The notes: generated by a model from the letters alone, not told the origin. Shown: positions 44,256-55,208, counted from the stretch's first letter. The stretch: 64,000 nucleotides of DNA from Sebaldella termitidis ATCC 33386 (GCF_000024405.1 NC_013517.1:248001-312000); one strand, 5' to 3'. Made by a program: numbers and translations.

Positions 44256-45455
44256 ATGGAAATAAAAAAAGAATTTCCAATTTTTGATGATGAAAATCTG
44301 CATTATCTTGACACTGCTGCAACTTCGCAAAAACCTCAGGTTGTACTGGACAGCATAGAGAGATACTATAAAAACTATAACGGAAATCCCGGAAGGGGTT
44401 CTTACAAGCTTGTTATGGATTCCACAAGAATTTTTGAGGATTCCAGAAAAACAGTGCAGAGATTTTTAAATGCAAAAGAAAAAGAGGAAATAATATTTAC
44501 CAAAAGTACAACTGAATCTATAAATCTGCTGGCTTATTCATTTGGTCTGGAATTTATCAATGAAGGTGATGAAATAATACTCGGTATTACAAATCATCAT
44601 GCCAATATAGTGCCGTGGCAGATGGTAGCGAAAAAGAAAAAGGCAAAAATAAAGTATATTTATCTGCATGAAAACGGTCAGTTTGACTTGGATGACTTTA
44701 AGTATAAGATAAGCAGAAGAACTAAGCTGGTAGCTTTTTCAGCAGTTTCCAATGTGACAGGAGTAGTTCATCCAATAGATGAGGTAGTGGAAATTGCACA
44801 TAATAACGGCGCATATGTATTGGTAGATGCTGCACAGGCATTACTGCACTTTCCAATAGATGTACTAAAGAGCAATATTGATTTTCTTGCTTTTTCCGGT
44901 CATAAATTATTTGCACCGATGGGAATAGGAATTTTATACGGAAAAAGACAGCTTCTTGAAAAAATGCCGCCTTTTTTATTCGGCGGGGATATGATAGAAT
45001 TTGTAACTGAGCAGAATTCCACTTTTGCACCGATACCTAATAAATTTGAGGGCGGTACACAAAATGTAGAAGGAGCTTACGGGCTTTCAGAAGCAATAAA
45101 CTATCTTAACGGAATAGGCTACGATCAGATAAATAAAATAGAACATGACTTGGAAATGAAGGCTCTTTTCGAACTTCGCAATCTCGGGTTTGTCACGACA
45201 TATCATACAGAAAACGTGGAAAGAGTAGGAGTTATTGCATTTAATGTAAACGGAGTCCATTCACATGATGTAGCTTTTATACTGGATTATTACGGTGTTG
45301 GTGTAAGATCCGGGCATCATTGTGCACAGCCGCTGATGAATTATCTGGAAATACCTTCTTGCTGCAGGGCAAGCTTTGGTGTGTATAATGATGCAGGAGA
45401 CGTAGAAAAGCTCATAGAAGGACTTAGAAAAGTAAAGGAAGTGTTCAAGCTATGA
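44256..45455 (+). CDS. sufS: group II cysteine desulfurase SufS
   Basis: PLP enzyme of 399 residues that draws sulfur from cysteine. The Schiff-base lysine is in FSGHKLFAPMGIG; the cofactor His is in TNHHANIVPW; the active-site segment RSGHHCAQPLMNYL...SCCRASFGVYN carries the persulfide-forming cysteine. The C-terminal layout matches SufS rather than IscS. Its last bases overlap the start of sufU. Confidence 0.96.
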   Translation: MEIKKEFPIFDDENLHYLDTAATSQKPQVVLDSIERYYKNYNGNPGRGSYKLVMDSTRIFEDSRKTVQRFLNAKEKEEIIFTKSTTESINLLAYSFGLEFINEGDEIILGITNHHANIVPWQMVAKKKKAKIKYIYLHENGQFDLDDFKYKISRRTKLVAFSAVSNVTGVVHPIDEVVEIAHNNGAYVLVDAAQALLHFPIDVLKSNIDFLAFSGHKLFAPMGIGILYGKRQLLEKMPPFLFGGDMIEFVTEQNSTFAPIPNKFEGGTQNVEGAYGLSEAINYLNGIGYDQINKIEHDLEMKALFELRNLGFVTTYHTENVERVGVIAFNVNGVHSHDVAFILDYYGVGVRSGHHCAQPLMNYLEIPSCCRASFGVYNDAGDVEKLIEGLRKVKEVFKL

Positions 45456-45898
45456 ATTTAGAAAAATTATATCAGCAGACTATTTTGGAATACAGCAGCA
45501 GAAAAGATCTGAAAAGAGAAATAGAAAGTCCTACTTATATAGAAAGAGGACATAATCCCAATTGCGGTGATGATCTTACATTGGAAATAAAACTAAATTC
45601 AGATAATATAATCGAAGATGCTGCTTTTTTAGGAAATGGATGTGCTATTTCGTCAGCTTCTACAGCAATGCTTATTGACCTTATAAAGGGAAAAAGCATA
45701 GAGGAAGCAAAAGAAAAAACAGATATTTTCTTTAAAATGATGGGACAAAAAGAAAAACTGAACAGCGATGAAATGAAAAAACTGGGTGATGCAGTACTTA
45801 TGGAATATGTGGCAAATATGCCTGCAAGAATAAAGTGTGCTACGCTCAGCTGGCATTCGCTTAAAGTGATTATTGATAAAAATGAAGAAAGTAAGTAG
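45452..45898 (+). CDS. sufU: zinc-type sulfur transferase SufU
   Basis: Accepts sulfur from SufS. The three conserved cysteines are Cys38 (NPNCGDDL), Cys64 (GNGCAISSAS) and Cys129 (RIKCATLSWHSL), with Asp40 as the fourth zinc ligand. 148 residues, with the roughly 20-residue insertion that separates SufU from IscU. The sufS-sufU overlap of four bases shows coupling. The suf set here is the CBDSU order of Gram-positives, with no SufE or SufA. Confidence 0.95.
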   Translation: MNLEKLYQQTILEYSSRKDLKREIESPTYIERGHNPNCGDDLTLEIKLNSDNIIEDAAFLGNGCAISSASTAMLIDLIKGKSIEEAKEKTDIFFKMMGQKEKLNSDEMKKLGDAVLMEYVANMPARIKCATLSWHSLKVIIDKNEESK

Positions 45899-45921
45899 GA
45901 TTTTATCCTGCTTATTTTTTA
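45893..45921 (+). terminator. terminator of suf operon
   Basis: AAGTAGGAT and ATCCTGCTT pair (9 bp, one G-U) around a 3-nt loop, followed by ATTTTTTAT; the sufU stop codon is part of the stem. Confidence 0.85.
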
Positions 45922-46030
45922 TATAATCTGATATTTATTGACATAAAGGATTTAGTTTATCAGTAAAAGCAATTTTTATTATGAAGATAAAAACTATGTT
46001 ATAATATAAAAAAATCCGGGAGGGATATTT

Positions 46031-46543
46031 ATGTCATGTTTAGGAGTTCTTTTCAGCATAGACGGCAGTGAAGCTGAAAAGCTGAAAAAGATGGAGAGAG
46101 GGAATATAGTAGAGTATATTCAGGAAGAAATAGAAGAAGTTTATTTTAATGAAAAGCAGGAGCAGACAGCAGAGCTGGATAAAGCATGGGATGCGATACA
46201 CAGGGCCTTTTGCGAAAGTGAATTGTTATTTCAGCATGGAGAGCAGCCATTTAGTTTTGTAATTCTGGACGGAGAGATACTATATGGAGATATGGAGGAC
46301 GAAGATGACTATATAGTGTCATATAAAAATGCAGAACAGGTAAAATCCGTATCAGAGGCTTTAAAGAATCTTTCGGAAAGCGAATTCAGAGAAAAATATT
46401 TTAAAATTGATGAGGCGAAGTATGAATATCCTCTTAGTGAAGAAGATTTTGAGTATTCCTGGGGATGGCTGTCTAATACTTTTGAATTTTGGCACAATGC
46501 AGCTAAAAATAATTTATCGGTGATTTTTACTGTTGATCAATAA
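46031..46543 (+). CDS. DUF1877 family protein
   Basis: 170-residue acidic soluble protein beginning MSCLGVLFSID. The layout of a conserved aliphatic start, LDKAWDAIHRAF near residue 53 and LSEEDFEYSWGWLSNTFEFWHNAAK near the C-terminus is typical of DUF1877 (YfbM-like) proteins. Function of the family is not established; some members sit near toxin or immunity genes, but nothing nearby here suggests that. Single gene between suf and gdhA. Confidence 0.82.
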   Translation: MSCLGVLFSIDGSEAEKLKKMERGNIVEYIQEEIEEVYFNEKQEQTAELDKAWDAIHRAFCESELLFQHGEQPFSFVILDGEILYGDMEDEDDYIVSYKNAEQVKSVSEALKNLSESEFREKYFKIDEAKYEYPLSEEDFEYSWGWLSNTFEFWHNAAKNNLSVIFTVDQ

Positions 46544-46653
46544 AAAATACTGATAATATGTCTGTATTTTCACGTTTCTTTTTCATTAGATAAACTTTTT
46601 TTCATAAAATAAAAAAAAGTTCAGAAAATTTTATTTTTAAAGAAAATAACTAA

Positions 46654-48108
<1,455 letters not shown>

Positions 48109-48135
48109 TTTTTAAAATATATAAAAACCTTGATA

Positions 48136-48183
48136 AGGGACTATATTAAAAAGTAAGATTTTTGATATGGTTCCTATTTTTTT
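48136..48183 (+). terminator. intrinsic terminator of gdhA
   Basis: A 17-bp stem (AGGGACTATATTAAAAA with TTTTTGATATGGTTCCT, three G-U pairs) and a 6-nt loop, followed by a T-run. Confidence 0.85.
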
Positions 48184-48245
48184 GTATTTAGAAAAATACT
48201 GAAAAAAATTGAAATTTTTTGAAGATTTTCAAAATTTTTATAAGA

Positions 48246-48406
48246 AAAATTACATATCAGATTATTTTTGGCTTGGATGGTAATTTTTACGAGTAAAAGA
48301 ATATGATGCAACTGGAAAAACGGATTATTCAGGTAATGAAAGCCCAAAAAATATGAGAATAAAACTATATAAACAAACAGCAGAAATAAATAATAAAAAA
48401 TTTTAA
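48246..48406 (+). pseudogene. possible frameshifted coding remnant
   Basis: In about 600 bases without an intact gene, one frame reads ...ITYQIIFGLDGNFYE then stop, and a neighbouring frame continues VKEYDATGKTDYSGN...IKLYKQTAEINNKKF then stop. The two halves look protein-like and join if one frameshift is assumed. No start or ribosome site is seen. The remaining gap sequence is AT-rich with no other signal. Weakly supported; the original family is not recognised. Confidence 0.25.
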
Positions 48407-48735
48407 AAATAGTATGATTTTTTATGATATATACATAAATATTATCCTTAAAATAGCCTGCAATAAAAATATAATATATGAAAAAATCAATCCAAAAACA
48501 ACTCCAATCTTTCGATTTTTAAATTGAAAAAAACAATTATTTTTATATGCCGTATTTAAAGGCTTGTAATAAGATTTGTGAAAATGTAAAAAAAAAATTC
48601 ATCAAACAATATGCTGAAAATAAAGGTTTTCATTTAATGTGTATGAAGCAAAAAAGTTTTATTTCAATAAATATCATATTTTTTCATTTTATAATATGAA
48701 AATAAATGAAAATATTTTAAAAAAAATAAAAAATA

Positions 48736-48763
48736 TTGACAAAAAATAAAAATGAGATATAAC
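48736..48763 (+). promoter_or_regulatory. promoter of sugar operon
   Basis: Perfect TTGACA, 16-nt spacer, TATAAC (five of six), 40 bases before the isomerase ATG. Confidence 0.75.
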
Positions 48764-48779
48764 GTTAGTAATAGTTAGT
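48764..48779. promoter_or_regulatory. direct-repeat operator candidate at sugar operon start site
   Basis: GTTAGT-AATA-GTTAGT: two identical hexamers with centres ten bases apart, one helical turn, directly after the -10 and so over the likely transcription start. The DeoR-type regulator at the end of the operon is the obvious candidate ligand. Confidence 0.5.
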
Positions 48780-48802
48780 CATTATTGAGAGGAGATATTA
48801 AT

Positions 48803-49729
48803 ATGAAATTTGCAGCAAGAATTAACAGTTTTAAAAGTAAAGGAAAAACTACACTGGACATTATAAGAGAAATTTCAAAAATAGAAAAGGTAACACATGT
48901 AGATTTAAATTATCCTGAACATTTTGAAAATACAGATTTTGAAGAATTAAAAAATCTTTTGGAGGAGAAAAAAATAAAGGTAAACGGTCTGGCTTTGAGA
49001 TTCAGAGATGAATATAAAAACGGAGAGCTGGGAAATACAGATAAAAAAATAGCAGAACAGGCAAAACAATTATGCCTGGAAGCTATAGACACAGCTGAAA
49101 AATTGGGGGCTGATCTGGTTACGATCTGGCTGGGATACGATGGATTTGACTATTCATTTCAGATTCCGTATGAAAAGACATGGAGCCAGCTGGTAAAAGC
49201 ATTCAAGGAAATAGCCTCTTATAACAAAAAAATAAAAATAAGCATAGAATATAAGCCGTTTCAGCCGAGAGCATTTTCAATGATTTCAAGTATAGGAACA
49301 ACATTACTGATGGTTAGTGAAACAGAAGAAGAAAATATTGGTGTGACGCTGGATTACTGTCATATGCTGATGAAGGGCGAAAATCCGGCATACGGACTGT
49401 CACTGGCAGCTGAAAGAAAAAAACTGTACGGCGTACATATGAATGACGGCCACGGACTGAATGATGACGGCTTAATAACAGGAAGCGTGACTTTTATAAA
49501 AACTTTAGAATTTATATATTATCTGAAAAAATATTCTTATGACGGAGTTATATATTTTGACACATTTCCTATAAGAGAAAATGGTATAGATGAAGTGAGA
49601 AAAAATATAGAAATATATGAAAAATTGGAAAGTTTAGTAGAAAAAATAGGTATAGAGAAAATTGGAAATATAGTAAGCGGAAATGATGCGGTGAAGGCAC
49701 AGAATATTCTGTTAGAATGTCTGGGATAA
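48803..49729 (+). CDS. sugar phosphate isomerase/epimerase-like TIM-barrel protein
   Basis: 308-residue xylose isomerase-like TIM barrel (AP endonuclease 2 superfamily). Metal-ligand style segments occur in order: ISIEYKPFQPRA (Glu), VTLDYCHMLMKGENPAYGL (Asp and His), YGVHMNDGHGLNDDG (His and Asp) and VIYFDTFPIREN (Asp). Such proteins epimerise or isomerise ketoses or sugar phosphates; the substrate is unclear. The ATG after GGAGATATT is chosen over an upstream ATG six codons earlier. First gene of a transport and catabolism operon for an unidentified sugar. Confidence 0.85.
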   Translation: MKFAARINSFKSKGKTTLDIIREISKIEKVTHVDLNYPEHFENTDFEELKNLLEEKKIKVNGLALRFRDEYKNGELGNTDKKIAEQAKQLCLEAIDTAEKLGADLVTIWLGYDGFDYSFQIPYEKTWSQLVKAFKEIASYNKKIKISIEYKPFQPRAFSMISSIGTTLLMVSETEEENIGVTLDYCHMLMKGENPAYGLSLAAERKKLYGVHMNDGHGLNDDGLITGSVTFIKTLEFIYYLKKYSYDGVIYFDTFPIRENGIDEVRKNIEIYEKLESLVEKIGIEKIGNIVSGNDAVKAQNILLECLG

Positions 49730-49791
49730 AGCAGTCGGGAAGATATTATTTTAAAAATTATATATTAAATTTAGTAATCTAGGAGGCTATA

Positions 49792-50886
49792 ATGAAAAAA
49801 TTAGTAAAATTATTAACATTGGTTTTTGTAACATCGGTATTGTTTACGGCATGTTCAGACAAAAATAAAGAAACTGGGGAAGGGAATAAGGAAAATAAGC
49901 CGCAGCAGACAGAAGCATTTAATCCTGACAGTGACCCGAACGGTGTAGAGTTCAGCGAAATAAGAGAGAAACTCGGAGCAATGCCTAAAGTAGAGGGAGA
50001 AATTAAATTAGGATCTGTTGCCAAGGCATTTGAAAATGAGTACTGGAGAACTCTAAAAGAGGGTGAAGAGCTTGGAACACAGAAATTTAAAGAAAACGGC
50101 TATAATATTACTCTTGATATGAAGTCTGCACAGGGAGAAGGAGACGAACAGGGACAGCTTTCCATAGTAGAGGACATGATTAATAAAAAATATACAGCAT
50201 TACTGTTATCACCTATATCTGACGGTAATCTGGTACCCGGTGTGGAAAAAGCCAAGAAAAATAATATACCGGTAATCAATGTAAATGACGGAATCATAAA
50301 AAATGCAGATATATTTGTGGGGCCAAAGGCCATAATGAACGGAGAACTGGCAGCTGAATGGATTTCTAAAAAAATAGGTGGAGAAGGAGAAGTCGCAATA
50401 GTCATAGGGATGCCTAAAGCCTTTGCAGCAAGACAGAGAACTCTTGGATTCGAGAATTGGATGAAATCAAATGCCGCTGGTGTAAAAATAGTGGAAAAGC
50501 AGAATGCAGACTGGGACAGAGCCAAAGCTAAAGATCTGGCAGAAATATGGATAAAAAAATATCCGAATTTGAAAGCTATCTTCTGTAACAATGATGTAAT
50601 GGCTTTAGGTGTTCAGGAAGCTGTAAATGCTTCTAAAAGAGATATACTGGTAGTAGGGGTAGACGGTATTAAAGAAGCTTATGAATCTATAAGAAAAGGA
50701 GAAATGGATGCTACCGTAGACTCATTCCCGTTATATAAAGGGCAGATAGCAGTAGAAATGGCTCTGAGATCATTAGGGGGACAGCAGCTTCCAAGAGTAA
50801 TATGGACACCGCAGGCATTAATAGACAGTACAAATGTAAATGAACCATCAGAAAAAATAATTAACTGGAAAGAACCGGTTTTTTAA
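49792..50886 (+). CDS. ABC sugar transporter, substrate-binding lipoprotein
   Basis: Signal peptide II with lipobox LFTAC (Cys at about 22) and a flexible Lys/Glu/Pro linker, then a type I periplasmic-binding fold of the RbsB/LacI type: KLGSVAKAFENEYWRTLKEG, the hinge-region ALLLSPISDGNLVPGVEKAKKNNIPVINVND, AIFCNNDVMALGVQEA and VVGVDGIKEAYESI. 364 residues. It feeds the ATPase and permease encoded just downstream. The pocket residues do not let me name the sugar; pentose or ketose fits the operon enzymes. Confidence 0.9.
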   Translation: MKKLVKLLTLVFVTSVLFTACSDKNKETGEGNKENKPQQTEAFNPDSDPNGVEFSEIREKLGAMPKVEGEIKLGSVAKAFENEYWRTLKEGEELGTQKFKENGYNITLDMKSAQGEGDEQGQLSIVEDMINKKYTALLLSPISDGNLVPGVEKAKKNNIPVINVNDGIIKNADIFVGPKAIMNGELAAEWISKKIGGEGEVAIVIGMPKAFAARQRTLGFENWMKSNAAGVKIVEKQNADWDRAKAKDLAEIWIKKYPNLKAIFCNNDVMALGVQEAVNASKRDILVVGVDGIKEAYESIRKGEMDATVDSFPLYKGQIAVEMALRSLGGQQLPRVIWTPQALIDSTNVNEPSEKIINWKEPVF

Positions 50887-50917
50887 AAAACAGTAAATTA
50901 TAATGGCAGGTGTAAGA

Positions 50918-52414
50918 ATGAATGATTCAATAATAAAATTTGATAATGTGGGTAAGCAGTTTCCGGGAGTAAAAGCATTGGATAATATAAATTTTAATGT
51001 GAAAAAAGGAGAGGTTCATGCATTATTAGGGGAGAACGGAGCCGGAAAATCTACCTTACTGAACATACTTCACGGTGTTTATAATATATATGACGGAGAT
51101 GTCTGGATAAAGGGAGAAAAAATCAATTTTAAGAGTGCACATGATGCGATAAAATACGGAATTGCAAAAGTACATCAGGAGGTTAGTCTGGTTAACGAGC
51201 TTACTGTAGGTCAGAATATAGTCTTAGGATATGAGCCTAAAAAAGGAATATTTGTAGATCATAAAAAACTTCATGAAGAAGCAAATAAAATACTAAAAAG
51301 ACTTAACTGCAGGTTTAAAAGCGAGGATTCGATAAACGGGCTGAGTGCCGGAGAAATGCAGATGATTGCCATAGCGAAAGCCCTGTATCATAAAGCGGAA
51401 ATAATATCTTTTGATGAACCGTCTTCGTCTTTATCTAACAATGAAGTAGAGATATTGCTAAATATAATATTTGAACTGAAAAAACAGGGAATAACGATTT
51501 TATATATAAGTCACAGAATAGATGAAATTTTTAAGGTATCGGACAGAGTAACAGTTCTAAGAGACGGAAAATATGTAAATACTTTTGAAACAGAAAAAAT
51601 TGATCAGAAAACCCTTATAAAAAATATGGTTGGAAGAGATGTAGCAGCATTTGCGGTGAGAAATAAAAAAAGGTGTGCGACAGATGAAGTCGTACTGGAG
51701 GTCAGAAATTTAAATAAAAACGGGGTTTTTGAAAATATCAGTTTTGATCTTCATAAAGGAGAAATATTAGGCTTTTTCGGACTTGTAGGTTCCAGAAGAA
51801 CAGATGTAATGCGGACTATTTTCGGGGCTGATAAAAAAAGTAAGGGAACAATTCTCATAAAGGGAAGAGAAATAACAATGAAAACACCTAAGCAGGCAGT
51901 AGAAAATCATATTGCCCTTATACCGGAAGACAGAAAAAAGCAGGGATTTGTAAAAGAATTAAGCAATGCAGAAAATATAGGTCTCAGCTGTCTGAAAAAA
52001 TTTACAAAATACGGGTTTATTGACCATAAGAAAAAAATAAAAAACAGTGAACATTTTATAGAAGAAATGAATCTGAATCCAAAGGATCCTGAATATAAAA
52101 CTTTTAATTTAAGCGGAGGAAATCAGCAAAAGGTAGTGATTTCAAAATGGCTGTCTACCGAAGCAGAGATATTCATTTTAGATGAACCTACTAAGGGGGT
52201 CGATGTAGGAGCAAAGGCAGAAATATACAGGATTTTGGAAGAATTAGTATCACAAGGAAAGTCAATTCTTATGGTTTCATCTGAATTACCGGAAATTATA
52301 GGAATGAGCGACAGAGTAATAATAATGAATGAGGGAAAAAAACAAAAAGAGCTGAGTTATACAGAGTTTACGGAGGAACGCATTCTGAATTATGCAATAG
52401 GAGGGAATAAATGA
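50918..52414 (+). CDS. ABC sugar transporter ATP-binding protein (RbsA/MglA type)
   Basis: Two tandem ABC domains in 498 residues. Domain 1 has Walker A GENGAGKSTLLN, LSAGEMQMIAIAKAL and IISFDEPSSSLS. Domain 2 has a degenerate Walker A (FFGLVGSRRTDVMR), LSGGNQQKVVISKWL and IFILDEPTKGVDVGAK, as in RbsA and MglA. The frame opens five codons earlier, but the ATG preceded by AGGTG is better. It overlaps the permease gene by four bases. Confidence 0.92.
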   Translation: MNDSIIKFDNVGKQFPGVKALDNINFNVKKGEVHALLGENGAGKSTLLNILHGVYNIYDGDVWIKGEKINFKSAHDAIKYGIAKVHQEVSLVNELTVGQNIVLGYEPKKGIFVDHKKLHEEANKILKRLNCRFKSEDSINGLSAGEMQMIAIAKALYHKAEIISFDEPSSSLSNNEVEILLNIIFELKKQGITILYISHRIDEIFKVSDRVTVLRDGKYVNTFETEKIDQKTLIKNMVGRDVAAFAVRNKKRCATDEVVLEVRNLNKNGVFENISFDLHKGEILGFFGLVGSRRTDVMRTIFGADKKSKGTILIKGREITMKTPKQAVENHIALIPEDRKKQGFVKELSNAENIGLSCLKKFTKYGFIDHKKKIKNSEHFIEEMNLNPKDPEYKTFNLSGGNQQKVVISKWLSTEAEIFILDEPTKGVDVGAKAEIYRILEELVSQGKSILMVSSELPEIIGMSDRVIIMNEGKKQKELSYTEFTEERILNYAIGGNK

Positions 52415-53382
52415 AAAGTATAAAATTAGGAAGAGAATCGGGAATAGTAGTCGCACTGGTAATGATGATAATAGTATTCTCACTTATAGATCCTATATAT
52501 CTGAGTTCTAGCAATATTGTGGATATAGTGAAACAAAGTACGATAAACGGGCTGCTCGGCATAGGAATTACACTGGCAATAATAACAGGAGGAATAGATC
52601 TTTCAATAGGGTCTACGTTTGCAATAGTTATAGTCAGTGTGGGAAAATTACTGGTATCGGGAGTCAATCCGTTTTTAGCTTTTGCTATTGGAATAATACT
52701 GGGCTTTTCTTTGGGAATTGTAAACGGGATTTTAGTGGCAAAGGTGAAGCTACAGCCGTTTATAGCAACTTTGGGAACTATGAGTATATACAGGGGTGTC
52801 GCTTATATAATAACAGGAGGATGGCCCGTACTGGATATACCGGAAAATTTCAGAAAAGCACTGGATGGTGATATATTTGGAGTTATCCCGTCTTCTGTGG
52901 TATTATTATTTGTAGTAGGCATTATAATATGGATTATCTTAAAATATACAAGATTCGGAAATTATATTTATGCACTGGGAAGTAATGAAGAAGCTACAAA
53001 GCTGTCAGGTGTAAATGTAGATTTTAATAAAATGATGGCATATGCTATCTGCGGAGTAGGAGCAGCTCTTGCCGGGATGGTTTTACTGGCAAGATTAGGA
53101 ACAGGAGAGCCTACAGCCGGACAGGGTTATGAATTAAATGCAATAGCGGCAGCAGCAGTGGGTGGAACAAGCCTTATGGGAGGTAAGGGTACAATGCTGG
53201 GAACAATACTGGGTACGATATTACTGTCAGCTTTGAGAGTAGGGTTGATAGTAGTAGGGGTAGATTCATTCTGGCAGTATATAGCTACCGGAATTATAAT
53301 AGTAATCGCAGCTTGTTTTGAAATAATACAAAATAAAATTTCATCTATAAAGGTTTCAAGATCAAAGTTAAGCAAGGCTTAG
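52411..53382 (+). CDS. ABC sugar transporter permease (RbsC type)
   Basis: 323 residues with about nine hydrophobic segments and the RbsC/AraH signature GINLSxG-like region TLAIITGGIDLSIGSTFAIV near residue 60, plus GSNEEATKLSGVNVD (cytoplasmic coupling loop) and the later GQGYELNAIAAAAVGGTSLMGGKGT. Forms the homodimeric membrane channel for the upstream ATPase. Start overlaps the ATPase stop. Confidence 0.92.
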   Translation: MKSIKLGRESGIVVALVMMIIVFSLIDPIYLSSSNIVDIVKQSTINGLLGIGITLAIITGGIDLSIGSTFAIVIVSVGKLLVSGVNPFLAFAIGIILGFSLGIVNGILVAKVKLQPFIATLGTMSIYRGVAYIITGGWPVLDIPENFRKALDGDIFGVIPSSVVLLFVVGIIIWIILKYTRFGNYIYALGSNEEATKLSGVNVDFNKMMAYAICGVGAALAGMVLLARLGTGEPTAGQGYELNAIAAAAVGGTSLMGGKGTMLGTILGTILLSALRVGLIVVGVDSFWQYIATGIIIVIAACFEIIQNKISSIKVSRSKLSKA

Positions 53383-53429
53383 AGCCAAACATATAATCCG
53401 TGTTATAAACATAAATTGGGAGTGATAAG

Positions 53430-54344
53430 ATGAAGGAAAAGAAAGCAGTTATTATTGGAAGCTTAAATTATGATATTATTTTGAAACAAAAAAGACTGCC
53501 TAAAATAGGCGAGACATTTGTAGCTGACAGTATAACAATGTGCGGGGGCGGAAAAGGAGCCAATCAGGCAGTACAGCTTTCTAAATTAGGCGGAAAAGCT
53601 TTTATGGCAGGGTGTGTCGGAAATGACAAATTTGGTGAGGAATTACTTTCGAATTTGCAAAAGCATAATGTAAATACCGATAATGTAAAGTTATCAGAGA
53701 AAAATAATACAGGCATGGGTATAGTGAATGTATTCGATGACGGTAAGCTTATTGCAACAATAACCAGAGGAGCAAATTACGATATTACAAATTCAGATAT
53801 AGATAAAATAAAAAATGAGATAATAAGTGCTCAAATAATAATACTTCAGATGGAAATACCGATTGAAGTGATAGAATATGTCATAAATCTTGCGAGCAAG
53901 CATGATGTCTATATTATATTAAATGCAGCACCGGCATGTGAGATCAAAGAAGAGGTGCTGTCTAAGGTAAACTGTCTTGTAGTGAATGAAACGGAAGCTT
54001 CTTTTTATCTGAATAAAGAAATTAATGACGTCAAATCGTCCATAGAAAACTGTGAAGAATTATACGGAAAAATAAAAGATCTTCTTATAATAACTCTGGG
54101 AGAAAACGGAAGCCTGCTGTATGACGGAAAAGAAAAACTGCATATAAAGGCAAGAAAAGCGGAAGTAACAGAAACAACAGGTGCAGGCGACTCATTTATA
54201 GGAGCCTTTGCATATAAGCTCTTAAATGATTCTTCCTATAAAGAAGCAGCTGAGTTTGCATCACTTGTAAGTTCTATAACCGTGACAAAAATAGGAGCAC
54301 AGGATTCTATGCCTACATATGAGGAAGTAAAGAAATTTTTATAA
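53430..54344 (+). CDS. rbsK: PfkB-family sugar kinase, ribokinase-like
   Basis: 304-residue carbohydrate kinase. The N-terminal IIGSLNYDIILKQKRLPKIGET, CGGGKGANQAVQLSKLGGKA (sugar binding), the ATP region LIITLGENGSLLYD and the catalytic TTGAGDSFIGAFAY closely follow ribokinase. Ribose is a fair guess, but deoxyribose or another pentose is possible since the operon also has an isomerase/epimerase. Follows the permease by 47 bases. Confidence 0.87.
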   Translation: MKEKKAVIIGSLNYDIILKQKRLPKIGETFVADSITMCGGGKGANQAVQLSKLGGKAFMAGCVGNDKFGEELLSNLQKHNVNTDNVKLSEKNNTGMGIVNVFDDGKLIATITRGANYDITNSDIDKIKNEIISAQIIILQMEIPIEVIEYVINLASKHDVYIILNAAPACEIKEEVLSKVNCLVVNETEASFYLNKEINDVKSSIENCEELYGKIKDLLIITLGENGSLLYDGKEKLHIKARKAEVTETTGAGDSFIGAFAYKLLNDSSYKEAAEFASLVSSITVTKIGAQDSMPTYEEVKKFL

Positions 54345-54401
54345 AAATAATTTGATAATAAAAAATAATATGATATCATTAGGAAAAAAGGAGAAAAATA
54401 A

Positions 54402-55139
54402 TTGATACCTTACCTAAGAAAAAAAAGAATACTAGATGAACTGGAAAAAAAAGAAATTGTGTATTTAGAGCATTTTGTAGATATTCTGTATGAAGTCTCA
54501 GAGTCAACAATAAGAAGAGATCTGAAAATATTATCAGATGAAGGGAAGATTATTTTGCTTCACGGAGGAGCAATAAAGTTAAAGAAAAATTCTAAAGAGG
54601 TTCCTGTAGTATCAAAAAAACTTATGAATGTGAAGTTTAAGGAAAGAATAGCCAAATATGCTTCATCTCTTGTACAAAACGGAGAAACCATATATCTGGA
54701 TTCAGGAACAACTACAGAGTTGATGATAAAATATCTGAAAAATAAAGATATCACTATTGTTACGACAAATACACAAATACTAAATCAATTAGAAGATACT
54801 AAATTTGAATGTATTCTCATAGGAGGAGAAATAATAAAGAATTTAGGATCTACAGTGGGAGTTCTGACCGACAGAATGCTTTCGGAATTTCATTTCAGCC
54901 GTGCTTTTTTGGGTGCAAACGGATATAGTGAGGTAAACGGAGTCAGCACGTACGATTTGAGAGAAGCAAATAAAAAAAGAATAGTGAAAAGAAATTCTGA
55001 TAATACATACGTACTTTTAGATTCCAGTAAAATAGGAAAAAATGCCGTGTGTAAAGTATTTGAATTAGAAGAGATAGAGCTGATAACAGACAAAATGAAT
55101 GATATTTTGAGAAAATACAAAAATTATATTATTGTTTAA
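54402..55139 (+). CDS. DeoR-family transcriptional regulator
   Basis: N-terminal winged helix (about 5-60) with RILDELEKKEIVYLEHFV and the DeoR hallmark SESTIRRDLKILSDEGKIILLHGGA; the C-terminal DeoRC sugar-phosphate sensor domain (about 75-235) has IYLDSGTTTELMIKYL and FLGANGYSEVNGVST. 245 residues. Start is a TTG after AAAAGGAG. Last gene of the sugar operon and probably its local repressor, acting at the GTTAGT repeats upstream of the operon. A phosphorylated intermediate of the pathway is the likely inducer. Confidence 0.9.
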   Translation: MIPYLRKKRILDELEKKEIVYLEHFVDILYEVSESTIRRDLKILSDEGKIILLHGGAIKLKKNSKEVPVVSKKLMNVKFKERIAKYASSLVQNGETIYLDSGTTTELMIKYLKNKDITIVTTNTQILNQLEDTKFECILIGGEIIKNLGSTVGVLTDRMLSEFHFSRAFLGANGYSEVNGVSTYDLREANKKRIVKRNSDNTYVLLDSSKIGKNAVCKVFELEEIELITDKMNDILRKYKNYIIV

Positions 55140-55208
55140 AGAAAAAGTAGGATAAATAGAATTTTTCAGATACTTAATACTTTTACTAATTAAATAATAT
55201 CTGTAATA

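Noticed and set aside
46560-46640. AACTTTTTTT...AAAAAAAGTT inverted repeat after the DUF1877 gene
   Set aside because: Made almost wholly of A/T runs; expected often in this composition, and it lacks a GC-stable stem.
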